From: Symbioplanes lichenis
GTDB taxonomy: Bacteria > Actinomycetota > Actinomycetes > Mycobacteriales > Micromonosporaceae
Reading direction: 5' to 3'
Assembly: GCF_030709675.1 (NCBI RefSeq)
Contig: NZ_JAUZQD010000017.1
Span: 124,001-188,000, forward strand
DNA: 64,000 nucleotides
A program made the position numbers and the translations under genes. Each line of letters starts with the position of its first letter. Position 1 is the stretch's first letter. Positions 17,043-25,349 of this stretch are shown piece by piece. The notes beneath the pieces were generated by a model. That model was not told the DNA's origin, ran no database searches, and saw only the letters and a program-made list of their open reading frames with translations.

Positions 17043-18205
17043 ACAGCGGCGACGCGGTCCGCCAGGCCGACGAGACCGGTGCCGCGTTGCGGATCGGCGC
17101 CTCCGCGCCCGTCGTCACGAACGTCGAGGATCAACCGCCCCGTGAGCACAGCGGCCGAAACTGCCGCCCGGGTCGCCTGGCTGTGCTTGGCCACGTTGGC
17201 GAGGGCCTCGACCACGACGAAGTAGGCCGTCACCTCGACCGGCTCGGGCAGCCGCCCGGTGAGCCGCAGGTCGAGGTCGACCGGCACGGGCGCGTGGCCG
17301 GCCGCCTCGCCCACCGCGGCCGCGAGGCCCCGGTCGGTGAGGATCTTGGGGTGCACGCCCCGGATCAGCTCGCGCAGCTCGGCGAGGGTCTCCCGCGCGA
17401 GGCTCTGCGCCGTCGCGAGGGAGGTCGCCGCCGGTGAGCCGGGCGGCACCTCGAGCCGGGCCAGGCCGAGCTGCAGGCTGAGGGCGACGAGCCGCTGCTG
17501 GGCGCCGTCGTGCAGGTCGCGCTCGATGCGGCGGCGCTCGACCTCGAAGGCGTCGACGAGACGGGCGCGCGAGCGGGTGACCTCGACGAGCTTGGCGTCG
17601 GCGTCGTCGCTGCGCGGGGCGAGGATCGCGCGGGCCATCGCGGCGCGGGCACCGGCCCAGGCCGTGACCGGGTAGGCCGCGATGACCAGGGCGACGGGCG
17701 CCACGGCCATCAGCGGGATGGTGAGCCACAGTGAGCGCTCGTCCATGTAGAACGGCCCGAAGAAGAAGGCCGCCGGCACGAACAGAGCCAGCGTCACCAC
17801 GGCGGCGTCCATCCAGCACAGCACGGCCGCGGACACCATCGTGTAGCCCAGCTCGCGCCACGTCGCCTGCTCGCGGAGCCGGAGCGTCAGCCAGCTGCGC
17901 AGCCCCGGCGCGGGCGGCCGGCGGTGCGGGTCGGGCAGCAGGTCGTGGTCGATCAGCCGCATCCGCCAGCGCTCGAGGCGCCCCACGGCGACCCCGCAGA
18001 GCAGCGTCGCCACGTAGCCCGCCAGCCCGACGACCACGACCGACAGCACCAGGCCCGCGCCCAGCATCGCGCCCACGGCGAAGAGCGTCGCGAAGCCGAC
18101 GACCGCCCCGCCGGCCAGATAGGCCAGCGAGCGCCACGGCCACGACGACACCAGGAACCGGGTCGGTCGCATCGTGAGCGCCTCGAGGGCGTTGCGGACA
18201 GGCAT
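16967..18205 (-). CDS. LiaS/NarX-type sensor histidine kinase
   Basis: A 412-aa membrane kinase. Hydrophobic segments occupy about residues 25-75 and 125-190, with a short charged region between. The dimerisation domain holds the phospho-acceptor His in ERDLHDGAQQRLVALSLQLGLA. The HATPase domain has N in VEALANVAKH, DDGRGG and GTGLVGLADRV. I place the start at the ATG at 18205, because TAGCTT stands 7 nt upstream; an in-frame codon 9 nt earlier overlaps that hexamer. Kinases of this type next to an FtsX-like exporter usually sense cell-envelope damage or antimicrobial peptides; here that is inference from context. Confidence 0.92.
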   Translation of the reverse strand: MPVRNALEALTMRPTRFLVSSWPWRSLAYLAGGAVVGFATLFAVGAMLGAGLVLSVVVVGLAGYVATLLCGVAVGRLERWRMRLIDHDLLPDPHRRPPAPGLRSWLTLRLREQATWRELGYTMVSAAVLCWMDAAVVTLALFVPAAFFFGPFYMDERSLWLTIPLMAVAPVALVIAAYPVTAWAGARAAMARAILAPRSDDADAKLVEVTRSRARLVDAFEVERRRIERDLHDGAQQRLVALSLQLGLARLEVPPGSPAATSLATAQSLARETLAELRELIRGVHPKILTDRGLAAAVGEAAGHAPVPVDLDLRLTGRLPEPVEVTAYFVVVEALANVAKHSQATRAAVSAAVLTGRLILDVRDDGRGGADPQRGTGLVGLADRVAAVDGSVALSSPPGGPTLVHVEIPCVP

Positions 18206-18236
18206 GGCGGCCAAGCTACCGCGCGCAATCGGCTTC

Positions 18237-18283
18237 GTCGGTAGTGCAGGCGATACTCTTATTGGCTAGCAGGTGCTACCGAC
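18237..18283. promoter_or_regulatory. inverted repeat between divergent kinase and ABC operons
   Basis: GTCGGTAG (18237-18244) and CTACCGAC (18276-18283) form a perfect 8-bp inverted repeat 31 nt apart, in the 109-nt divergent gap. The segment between is the most A/T-rich part of the gap and could hold the -10 elements of both promoters. It is a candidate operator for the response regulator. Confidence 0.45.
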
Positions 18284-18314
18284 AGCAGCCGGAAAACGAG
18301 CGAGTCTTGCCGGC

Positions 18315-19058
18315 ATGTCCATCACCCAGCTCCGCACCGCGGTCGAGCTCCGAGCCGTCACCAGAGTCTATGACGCCGGCACGGCCGTGACCGCGCTCGA
18401 CGCCGTCGACCTGGCGATCCCGCCCGCCACCTTCACCGCGGTCATGGGCCCGTCCGGCTCCGGCAAGTCCACATTGCTGCGTTGTGCCGCCGGCCTCGAC
18501 CGGGCGACGAGCGGCGACGTGATCATCGACGGCGTCGCGGTGGGCAGCCTGTCCGAGCGGGCGCTGACGCGGCTGCGGCGCGAGCGGGTCGGCTTCGTCT
18601 TCCAGGCGTTCAATCTCATCCCCGCGCTGAGCGCCGAGCAGAATGTCGCCCTCCCCCTGCGCCTGGCCGGCAAGCGCCCGGCGCCCGGACAGGTCGCGGC
18701 GATGCTGGCCGAGGTGGGTCTGGCGGACCGGGCCGGGCACCGCCCGAGCGAGCTGTCCGGCGGGCAGCAGCAGCGGGTGGCCCTCGCGCGCGCCCTGGTG
18801 AGCCGGCCGGCGGTGCTGTTCGCCGACGAGCCGACCGGCGCCCTGGACACCAAGGCGTCCCGCGAGGTGCTGCGCCTGCTGCGGCTCGCCGTCGACCGGC
18901 ACTCGCAGACGATCGTCATGGTCACCCACGACCCTTACGCTGCGGCCCACGCCGACCAGGTCGTCTTCCTCGCGGACGGACGCCTCGCCGGCCGGCTGGC
19001 CGCCCCGTCCCACGCCACCGAGATCGCGGTCCGCATGGCCGAGCTGGAGGAGCGATGA
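18315..19058 (+). CDS. MacB/LolD-type ABC transporter ATPase
   Basis: A 247-aa nucleotide-binding subunit. The Walker A motif is GPSGSGKST, the Q-loop lies in FVFQAFNLIPALSAEQN, the signature is LSGGQQQRVALARAL, Walker B is VLFADEPTGALD and the H-loop is VTHD. FNLIPALSAEQNVALPL and TGALDTKASREVL are typical of the MacB/LolD class, which drives FtsX-like mechanotransmission rather than uptake. The stop overlaps the permease start (ATGA). Confidence 0.94.
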   Translation: MSITQLRTAVELRAVTRVYDAGTAVTALDAVDLAIPPATFTAVMGPSGSGKSTLLRCAAGLDRATSGDVIIDGVAVGSLSERALTRLRRERVGFVFQAFNLIPALSAEQNVALPLRLAGKRPAPGQVAAMLAEVGLADRAGHRPSELSGGQQQRVALARALVSRPAVLFADEPTGALDTKASREVLRLLRLAVDRHSQTIVMVTHDPYAAAHADQVVFLADGRLAGRLAAPSHATEIAVRMAELEER

Positions 19059-21418
19059 GCCTCGCGTGGAGCATGGTGCGGCACCGCTTCGCCGCCTTCG
19101 CGGGCACATGCGTGGCCGTCGCCCTCGGCGTGGCCCTGATCGCGGGCGCGGTCACCCTCTGGGCGTCGTCACGCCCGCAAGCCCCCGAGCGCTACGACGC
19201 CGCCCCGGTCCTCGTCCACTCCCCGAGCGTCGGCAAGGGCTCGGACGGCTACACCGACTATCGCTCGTGGACAGCCGGCGAGGCCGACGACCTCGCCGCC
19301 CGGCTGGCCCAGGTCCCCGGCGTGACGAGAGCGGTGCCCGACCCGGTCTTCTACGCCCAGCAGCTCGAAACGGCCCAGCCGGCGCAAGCCGCGCAACGGG
19401 GAGAAGACGCGCAACAGCTGAAGACGGAGGAGACCAAGGGACACTCGTGGTCGTCGGCAACGCTCGGCGGCTACCGGCTGACGGCGGGGCGCGCTCCGGC
19501 CCGTACGAAGGAAGTGGTCTCGCACCAGCCGCCCGGCACCAGGATCGAGGTTCTCACGGCGCGCGGCCCGGAGACGTGGACCGTCACCGGCACCACCGAC
19601 GGCCCCGGGCTCTACGTGACCGACAGCGACGCCAGGAAGAGGGCGGGTGGCGTACGCGTGATCGGTCTGACCGGGCGGCCGGACGTCGACCGGGTCCGAG
19701 CCGTGCTCCAGGAGCGCGGGCCGGACGGCGGGCAGGTGGGCGATCACGGCGACGCTGCACCGGGCGGGGCCGGCGCGATCGCGGACCGCGCCGGTCTCGA
19801 GGACGAGGAGATCACCCGGACCCGCTGGCTCGGCGCGCAGCTGATCATCGCGATGGTGGTGCTCGGGGCGTTCGTGGCGGTGTTCGTGATCGCGTCGACC
19901 TGCGCGCTGAGCGCGGCCCAGCGGCAGCGCGAGATCGGCCTGCTGCGCGCGGTGGGTGCCACTCCAGGTCAGGTCAGACGCCTGATGTACGCCGAGACGG
20001 CCGTCGTGGCGACCCTCGGTGGCCTGCTCGGGGTGCCCGTCGGCGCCCTCCTCGCGCCGCTGCTCGCGGAGCCGATGGTGGCGGCGGGGCTGGAGCCGGC
20101 GGGGTTCGAGGCGACGGTTCAGCCGCTGGTGCTGGCCGGATCGTTCGGGCTCGGCATCGTGGTCGCGCTGCTCGGGGCGGCCGCCGCGGCGCGCCGGTCG
20201 AGCCGGGTGCCCGCGCTGGAGGCATTGCGGGACGCGGCGGCCGAGCGCCGGGCGATGACGTGGCCGCGCGGGGTGGCCGGGGCACTGAGCGGGCTGGCCG
20301 GGGCGGCGCTCACCGCGGCGTTGCCCGCCCTGCCGCTGACCACCCAGACCACGGCGGCGCTGGGCGCGGCGATGCTCCTGCTGGTGGCGGCGGCCCTGCT
20401 GGCGCCGGTCGTCATCGTTCCCCTGGTACGCGTCCTCACCCGCCCGTGGCGCACCACGGCGACCGGGATGCTCGTGCGCGAGGGCACGCTGACCGGGGTA
20501 CGCCGGGTCGCGTCGACGGCCGCGCCGGTGCTCCTGACCGTGGGCTTCACCGTGCTCCTGACCGGCAGCATCGCCACGATCAACGAGAGCACCGGCCTCG
20601 ACGAGACAGCGAAGCTGCCCGTCTCCCACGTCGCGGCGCCCGACGGCACGCCCGGGATCAGCGAGGCCGTGGCAGCCCGGCAGCCCGGCGAAGCGCCCCT
20701 GCCCAGCGAGGTGGTGCTGACACTGAACGGCACGACGGCCGCGTACGAGGCGACGGGCGAGACGGATGTGACCGGCGCCGTGCTCTCCGACCGGATCGCG
20801 CATCGGCCGGCGGCGGTGGAGGTGACGTTCGCGGACGGGGAGACCGTGCGGCTGCGCGTCACCGGCACCCATGACGGCCCGGCCGAGTTGATCACGCTGC
20901 CGCGGGCCCAGGTGCGCGAGCACGACCCGGACGCCCTCACCGATCACATCCTGCTGACCGGGCCCGCCGTGCCGGGGCCGGGCCTGAAGGTGCTGACCAG
21001 CCACGACTACGTCCAGGAGCTGATCGAGGAGGAGGACGGCATCGTCCGCGTGTTCCTGCTCGTGCTGATCACGCTGACGGCCGGCTGGACCGCCCTCGCC
21101 GTCGCCAACACGCTGCTGATGGCCACGGCCGCCCGCCGCGACGAGTTCCGGGCGCTGCGCCTGGCCGGCGGCGGCACGGTCCACGCCCTCCGGGTCGCCG
21201 GCGCCGAGGCCCTCCTGGCGGTCGCGGCGGGCACGGTGCTCGGCGGCGGGGTCGCGCTCGTCACGCTGCTGGGCATGCGCCGCGCGGTGGAGGCCGAGGT
21301 GGGCCAGTCCGTCGACCTCCAGATCCCGTGGACCCAGGCCACAGCCGTGGTCCTGACCTGCGCCGTCATCGCCGTGGCCGCCACCAGCATCCCGATCCTG
21401 CGCCGGCGACCCACCTGA
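19055..21418 (+). CDS. FtsX/MacB-type ABC transporter permease
   Basis: A 787-aa permease with two FtsX domains. There is an N-terminal helix at about residues 8-30. An extracytoplasmic domain with a Gln/Glu-rich insertion (QPAQAAQRGEDAQQLKTEET) follows. A first helix set starts at about 265 (LIIAMVVLGAFVAVFVIAS), with the FtsX motif QRQREIGLLRAVGATPGQVRRL. A second extracytoplasmic domain spans about 490-650, and a C-terminal helix set carries ARRDEFRALRLAGGG. Such exporters remove antimicrobial peptides or remodel the envelope. It is translationally coupled to the ATPase and divergent from the two-component pair. A degenerate copy of its last codons lies just after the stop. Confidence 0.92.
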   Translation: MSLAWSMVRHRFAAFAGTCVAVALGVALIAGAVTLWASSRPQAPERYDAAPVLVHSPSVGKGSDGYTDYRSWTAGEADDLAARLAQVPGVTRAVPDPVFYAQQLETAQPAQAAQRGEDAQQLKTEETKGHSWSSATLGGYRLTAGRAPARTKEVVSHQPPGTRIEVLTARGPETWTVTGTTDGPGLYVTDSDARKRAGGVRVIGLTGRPDVDRVRAVLQERGPDGGQVGDHGDAAPGGAGAIADRAGLEDEEITRTRWLGAQLIIAMVVLGAFVAVFVIASTCALSAAQRQREIGLLRAVGATPGQVRRLMYAETAVVATLGGLLGVPVGALLAPLLAEPMVAAGLEPAGFEATVQPLVLAGSFGLGIVVALLGAAAAARRSSRVPALEALRDAAAERRAMTWPRGVAGALSGLAGAALTAALPALPLTTQTTAALGAAMLLLVAAALLAPVVIVPLVRVLTRPWRTTATGMLVREGTLTGVRRVASTAAPVLLTVGFTVLLTGSIATINESTGLDETAKLPVSHVAAPDGTPGISEAVAARQPGEAPLPSEVVLTLNGTTAAYEATGETDVTGAVLSDRIAHRPAAVEVTFADGETVRLRVTGTHDGPAELITLPRAQVREHDPDALTDHILLTGPAVPGPGLKVLTSHDYVQELIEEEDGIVRVFLLVLITLTAGWTALAVANTLLMATAARRDEFRALRLAGGGTVHALRVAGAEALLAVAAGTVLGGGVALVTLLGMRRAVEAEVGQSVDLQIPWTQATAVVLTCAVIAVAATSIPILRRRPT

Positions 21419-21467
21419 GACCGCGGCCACCACCAGCACCCCGGCCCTGCGCCGGCGAAGCGCTGAG
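21371..21467. repeat. tandem copy of the permease gene 3' end
   Basis: The last codons of the permease (21371-21418, ending LRRRPT and stop) are echoed at 21420-21467. 35 of the first 41 positions are identical, at an offset of 49 nt, so the copy is out of frame with the gene. It parallels the 78-bp copy at the end of the neighbouring kinase gene. Confidence 0.7.
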
Positions 21468-21563
21468 GAGGGACGCAGCATGAGCAGCCCGGTGCCACGA
21501 CAGCGAACCATCCGCGAGCCGGGGTGGCGTCGCGAGCACGACGGCCCGGTGACGACGGGCCGC

Positions 21564-22340
21564 TCAGGACACGCGGCAGATGACGAGGAGCTGGTCCTGG
21601 TCCTGGAGGGGCGCCAGGGTCTCGTAGGACACGGTGAGCGGGCCCGCGCTGGGGTGGCGCATCAGCTTGCGGCCGCGGCCGGTCACCTTCACGTCGCGCT
21701 CGGACCAGCGGCGGGCGAGGGCGGGGTCGGCGGTGATCTCGGCGACGAGGGCGGCCAGGACCTCGTCGCCGGGGTGGGCGGCCCAGGCGGCGCGCACGTA
21801 GGCGATCGCCTCGCGCACGACGCTCTCCCGGTCGGCGTAGAGGTCATGCATCTCGGGGCGCAGCAGGCACATCCACATGGCGTTGCGGCGCTCGGGCGGC
21901 AGGGTGTCGAAGTCGAGCAGCAGCCGCGCGATCGGGTCGTTCCAGGCGAGGATGTCGTAGCGGTGGTTCAGGACCATGGCGGGCAGCGGCGCGAGATCGG
22001 CGACCAGGCGGGTCAGCGAGGGCGCGGCGGCGGTGGCGGCCGGGCCGGCGGTGCGGGGGCGTTGCCCGGCCAGGTCGAAGAGGTAGGCACGCTCGTCGGG
22101 AGCCAGCCGGAGCGCCCGGGCCAGCCCCTCGACGACGTCCGCCGAGGGGCGCAGCCCGCGGGCCTGTTCCAGCCGCACGACGTAGTCGATGCTGATCCCG
22201 GCGAGCTCGGCGACCTCCTCGCGGCGCAGCCCCGGCGTCCGGCGCGAGTGCCGGCGCTCCGGCAGGCCGGCCTCCCGCGGGTCGAGCCGCTCCCGCCGGC
22301 TCCGCAGGAAGGCCGCCATCTCCAGGGTGCGAGTCGTCAT
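21564..22340 (-). CDS. XRE-family transcriptional regulator with MmyB-like ligand domain
   Basis: A 258-aa regulator. The N-terminal HTH is RRTPGLRREEVAELAGISIDYVVRLEQARGLRPSADVVEGLARAL, the form typical of the Streptomyces MmyB group. The C-terminal domain (about 105-250) has the family pattern VLNHRYDILAWNDPIARLLL and a late GPLTVSYETL. That domain resembles PAS and binds a fatty acid or other small ligand in characterised members. In this group the target is often a neighbouring oxidoreductase; the divergent aldo/keto reductase gene fits. No clear ribosome site or leaderless -10 precedes the ATG at 22340. Confidence 0.9.
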   Translation of the reverse strand: MTTRTLEMAAFLRSRRERLDPREAGLPERRHSRRTPGLRREEVAELAGISIDYVVRLEQARGLRPSADVVEGLARALRLAPDERAYLFDLAGQRPRTAGPAATAAAPSLTRLVADLAPLPAMVLNHRYDILAWNDPIARLLLDFDTLPPERRNAMWMCLLRPEMHDLYADRESVVREAIAYVRAAWAAHPGDEVLAALVAEITADPALARRWSERDVKVTGRGRKLMRHPSAGPLTVSYETLAPLQDQDQLLVICRVS

Positions 22341-22683
22341 GATCGCCGCAACACCGCGAGCGGAACCCGCCTTCCCGCGCCCGCGACCACCGAAGAAACG
22401 AGCACGCGCCACCGAGAGCGAGCACGCGAGGCCGAGAGCGAGCACGCGAGGCCGAAAGCGAGCACGCGAGGCCGAAAGCGAGCAAGCGACGCCGCCGGCA
22501 GAACGAGCCGACCCGAGCGCCACACCACCGGCCGACCGCGACGAGGCGAACACGAGCGCCACACCGTGGGCCGGCCACGGCGAGGGTGGGACCGGCCTTC
22601 CCAGGAAGTGTTCTCCCTTATCGCCGGCGCCAGGCGAACGCAGACTTCTGGCTGAACCTGATCATCGGCCCTGGAGGATTCGC
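22341..22683. other. 343-nt non-coding region between regulator and reductase genes
   Basis: It holds a five-unit 20-bp tandem repeat (22394-22493) and, after it, two partial copies of a longer unit containing CGAGCGCCACACC. GGAGG at about 22672 is the ribosome site of the aldo/keto reductase. The frames open across it are products of the repeat and show no coding character. Promoters for the divergent genes should lie here but are not obvious. Confidence 0.7.
22394..22493. repeat. five 20-bp tandem repeats
   Basis: The unit is GAGAGCGAGCACGCGAGGCC. Two identical units (22414-22453) are followed by one with a single change (22454-22473) and one with three changes (22474-22493), and preceded by a degenerate unit (22394-22413). 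There are no spacers, so this is not a CRISPR array. The length is not a multiple of three. Confidence 0.85.
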
Positions 22684-23706
22684 ATGGCGCTCACTCTCGA
22701 CACCTATCGGCTGCTCGGCCGCTCCGGCCTGCGCGTTTCGCCCCTGGCCCTGGGCGCGGCGACCTTCGGCAACGAGTGGGGGTGGGGCGCCGGGGCGGAC
22801 GAGGCGCGGCGGGTATTCGACCGCTACGTCGAGCGCGGCGGAAACTTCGTCGACACCGCCGTCACCTACGGGACGTCGGAGCGGCTGCTGGGCGAGTTCA
22901 CCCGCGGGCGGCGGGAGAGCCTGGTGCTGGCGACGAAGTACTCGACGCTGCGCCGCCCCGGCGACCCGAACTCCGGCGGCAGCAGTCGCAAGAACCTCTT
23001 CGCGTCGGTGGAGACGAGCCTGCGTGAGCTGCGGACGGACTATCTGGACCTGCTCACGCTGCATGTGTGGGACACGCTGACGCCGGTCGACGAGATCATG
23101 CGCGGGCTGGACGATCTCGTACGCCAGGGCAAGGTGCTCTACGTCGCGATCTCCAACACGCCGGCCTGGCAGGTGGCGCGCATGCAGACGATTGCCGACC
23201 TGCGCGGCTGGGCCCCGCTGGTCGCGCTGCAGATCGAGTACAACCTTATCGAGCGTACGGGCGAACGCGATCTGATCCCCATGGCGCAGGAGCTGGGGCT
23301 CGGCGTGACCCTGTGGTCGCCGCTGGCCGGGGGCGTGCTCACCGGGAAGGACCCCGGGGACAGCGCGCGGCACAGCTTCAACGTCGCGCTGGGCGGCATC
23401 ACCGAGCGCGCCCGGGAGATCGTCGCCGTGGTCAAGGAGGTGGCCGCGCAGTCCGGGCGTACGCCGGCGCAGGTTGCTCTGGCCTGGGCCCTGCAGCAGC
23501 CGGGAGTCGCCGCACCCGTGCTCGGTGCCCGCACGCTCGCGCAGCTCGACGACAACCTGGGCGCCCTCGACGCCGAGCTCACCCACGATCAGCTGGCCCG
23601 CCTGGACGAGGTCAGCGCGATCGACCCCGGCTTCCCGCACGCCCTGCTCGCGAGCGCCCACATCCGCACCCAGACGAGGGGCGACCTCACGATCCAGCCG
23701 AAGTGA
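22684..23706 (+). CDS. aldo/keto reductase
   Basis: A 340-aa NAD(P)H-dependent oxidoreductase with a TIM-barrel fold. The catalytic tetrad is visible: Asp in NFVDTAVTYG, Tyr in the same segment, Lys in LVLATKYS and His in LLTLHVWD. The cofactor-binding end has VLGARTLAQLDDNLGAL. It resembles the YghZ/Kv-beta-like group. GGAGG stands about 8 nt before the ATG at 22684. The substrate is unknown; regulation by the divergent XRE protein is likely from position. Confidence 0.92.
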   Translation: MALTLDTYRLLGRSGLRVSPLALGAATFGNEWGWGAGADEARRVFDRYVERGGNFVDTAVTYGTSERLLGEFTRGRRESLVLATKYSTLRRPGDPNSGGSSRKNLFASVETSLRELRTDYLDLLTLHVWDTLTPVDEIMRGLDDLVRQGKVLYVAISNTPAWQVARMQTIADLRGWAPLVALQIEYNLIERTGERDLIPMAQELGLGVTLWSPLAGGVLTGKDPGDSARHSFNVALGGITERAREIVAVVKEVAAQSGRTPAQVALAWALQQPGVAAPVLGARTLAQLDDNLGALDAELTHDQLARLDEVSAIDPGFPHALLASAHIRTQTRGDLTIQPK

Positions 23707-23785
23707 TCCAGCCGAAATGATGTATTCACCCAGCCCGCGTCGCGTGATTGGCTGAGACGGTCGTCACATACCGCCGGAGGCTCCC

Positions 23786-25300
23786 ATGCTCAACCTGTCC
23801 GTTTTCCTCGAGGACAGCGCCCGCCACCACCCGGACCGGGCCGCGGTGGTGCTGGGCTCGCAGCGGCTGACCTACGCCCAGGTGGACGCGGCGGCGAACC
23901 AGGTGGCGAACCTGCTCGTGGAGCGGGGCGTCCGGCCCGGCGACAAGGTCGCGCTCTCCTGCCCCAACCTGCCGTACTTCCCGGTGGTCTACTACGGCAT
24001 CCTCAAGGCCGGCGCGGTCGTGGTGCCGCTGAACGTGCTGCTCAAGGGGCGCGAGATCGCCTACCACCTGGCCGACTCGGAGGCGAAGGCGTACTTCTGC
24101 TTCGAGGGCACGCCCGAGCTGCCCATGGGCGCGGAGGGCGAGAAGGGCTTCGAGGCGACGCCCGGCTGCGAGCACTTCTTCCTGATCACCGCCGACCCGG
24201 CCACGAACTCGATGGTGGGCCAGTCGCCGGTCTTCGAGACGGTGCTGGCCGGCGAGGGTGACCCGGCGGTCATCCTCTACACGAGCGGGACCACCGGGCA
24301 GGCCAAGGGCGCCGAGCTCAGCCACTCCAACCTGATCCTCAACGCGCTGACGTGCAACCGGTTGTTCGGGGCGAAGGAGGCGGACGAGACGCACCTGCTC
24401 GTGCTGCCGCTGTTCCACTCGTTCGGCTCGACGGTGAACATGAACGCCGGGTTCTCCACCGCCGCGACGCTCGTGCTCATGCCGCGGTTCGAGGCGGCCG
24501 GGGCGGTGAAGTTGCTGGAGAGCGAGAACGTCACCTTCTTCGCGGGCGTGCCGACCATGTGGTGGGGCCTGCTCAACGCGCTCACCGCGGGGGTGGACGT
24601 CGAGCGGATCGCCCGGACCATGCGCACGGCGGTCAGCGGCGGGTCGGCGCTCCCGGTGGAGATCATCAAGGAGGTCAAGGAGCGGCTCGGGCTGACGATC
24701 CTGGAGGGGTACGGGCTGTCCGAGACCTCGCCCGTCGCCACGTTCAGCCCGGTCGGGGCCGAGCCGCGGCCGGGCTCGATCGGCCTGCCCGTCTGGGGCG
24801 TCGAGGTCAAGCTCATCGATCCGGAGTGGGGCCCGATCGAGGGGCCGGACGAGATCGGCGAGATCGCGATCCGCGGGCACAACATCATGCGCGGCTACTA
24901 CAACCGGCCCGACGCGACCGCCGAGGTCATGCGGGACGGCTGGTTCCGCAGCGGTGACCTGGGCCGGCGCGACAAGGACGGCTGGTACTACATCGTCGAC
25001 CGGGCCAAGGACATGATCATCCGGGGCGGCTTCAACGTCTATCCGCGGGAGATCGAGGAAGTGCTGCTGACCCATCCCGGGGTGTCGCTGGCGGCGGTCA
25101 TCGGGGTGCCGCACCCGAGCCACGGCGAGGAGGTCAAGGCGTACGTCATCCGCAAGGAGGGCGCCACGGTCACCGAGGAGGAGCTCGTGGCCTGGGGCAA
25201 GGAGCAGATGGCGACGTACAAGTACCCGCGGCTCGTGACCTTCGTGGACAGTTTGCCGATGACCGCGACGGGCAAACTGCTCAAGCGAGCCCTGGACTGA
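23786..25300 (+). CDS. long-chain acyl-CoA ligase (FadD-type)
   Basis: An AMP-forming acyl-CoA ligase of 504 aa. The P-loop-like A3 motif is YTSGTTGQAKGAELSH. A5 is EGYGLSETSP, A7 is WFRSGDLGRRDKDGWYYIVDR, A8 is IIRGGFNVYPREIEEVL, and the catalytic Lys of A10 is in TATGKLLKRAL. It activates a fatty acid to acyl-AMP and then acyl-CoA, for degradation or as a building block. GGAGG precedes the ATG by 5 nt. It is a single gene, ending about 50 nt before the glnX-like operon. Confidence 0.93.
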   Translation: MLNLSVFLEDSARHHPDRAAVVLGSQRLTYAQVDAAANQVANLLVERGVRPGDKVALSCPNLPYFPVVYYGILKAGAVVVPLNVLLKGREIAYHLADSEAKAYFCFEGTPELPMGAEGEKGFEATPGCEHFFLITADPATNSMVGQSPVFETVLAGEGDPAVILYTSGTTGQAKGAELSHSNLILNALTCNRLFGAKEADETHLLVLPLFHSFGSTVNMNAGFSTAATLVLMPRFEAAGAVKLLESENVTFFAGVPTMWWGLLNALTAGVDVERIARTMRTAVSGGSALPVEIIKEVKERLGLTILEGYGLSETSPVATFSPVGAEPRPGSIGLPVWGVEVKLIDPEWGPIEGPDEIGEIAIRGHNIMRGYYNRPDATAEVMRDGWFRSGDLGRRDKDGWYYIVDRAKDMIIRGGFNVYPREIEEVLLTHPGVSLAAVIGVPHPSHGEEVKAYVIRKEGATVTEEELVAWGKEQMATYKYPRLVTFVDSLPMTATGKLLKRALD

Positions 25301-25315
25301 GACCCGAACGGGGGA

Positions 25316-25343
25316 TTGATCGTTTGCGTGGGTAGGGCACAGT
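25316..25343 (+). promoter_or_regulatory. promoter of the glnX-glnH-pknG operon
   Basis: TTGATC (25316-25321) and CACAGT (25338-25343) are 16 nt apart. The start of transcription would fall at or just before the GTG at 25350, which suggests a leaderless mRNA. The -10 is a weak match to TANNNT. Confidence 0.5.
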
Positions 25344-25349
25344 GGCGGT

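Noticed and set aside
19680..19810. Odd Gly/Asp-rich stretch in the ABC permease suspected as a double frameshift
   Set aside because: The alternative frames there encode only Arg-rich shadow sequence and give no better match to the FtsX family. The in-frame reading joins two good domains, so a variable loop is more likely.
22394..22493. Repeat tract considered as a CRISPR array
   Set aside because: The 20-bp units are contiguous with no spacers, and no cas genes are present.
21480..22655. ATG at 21480 with a good GAGGAGGGA ribosome site opening a 391-codon frame
   Set aside because: After about 25 codons the frame runs antisense through the XRE regulator with shadow-type composition. The ribosome-site-like bases belong to the duplicated permease tail region; at most a remnant start.
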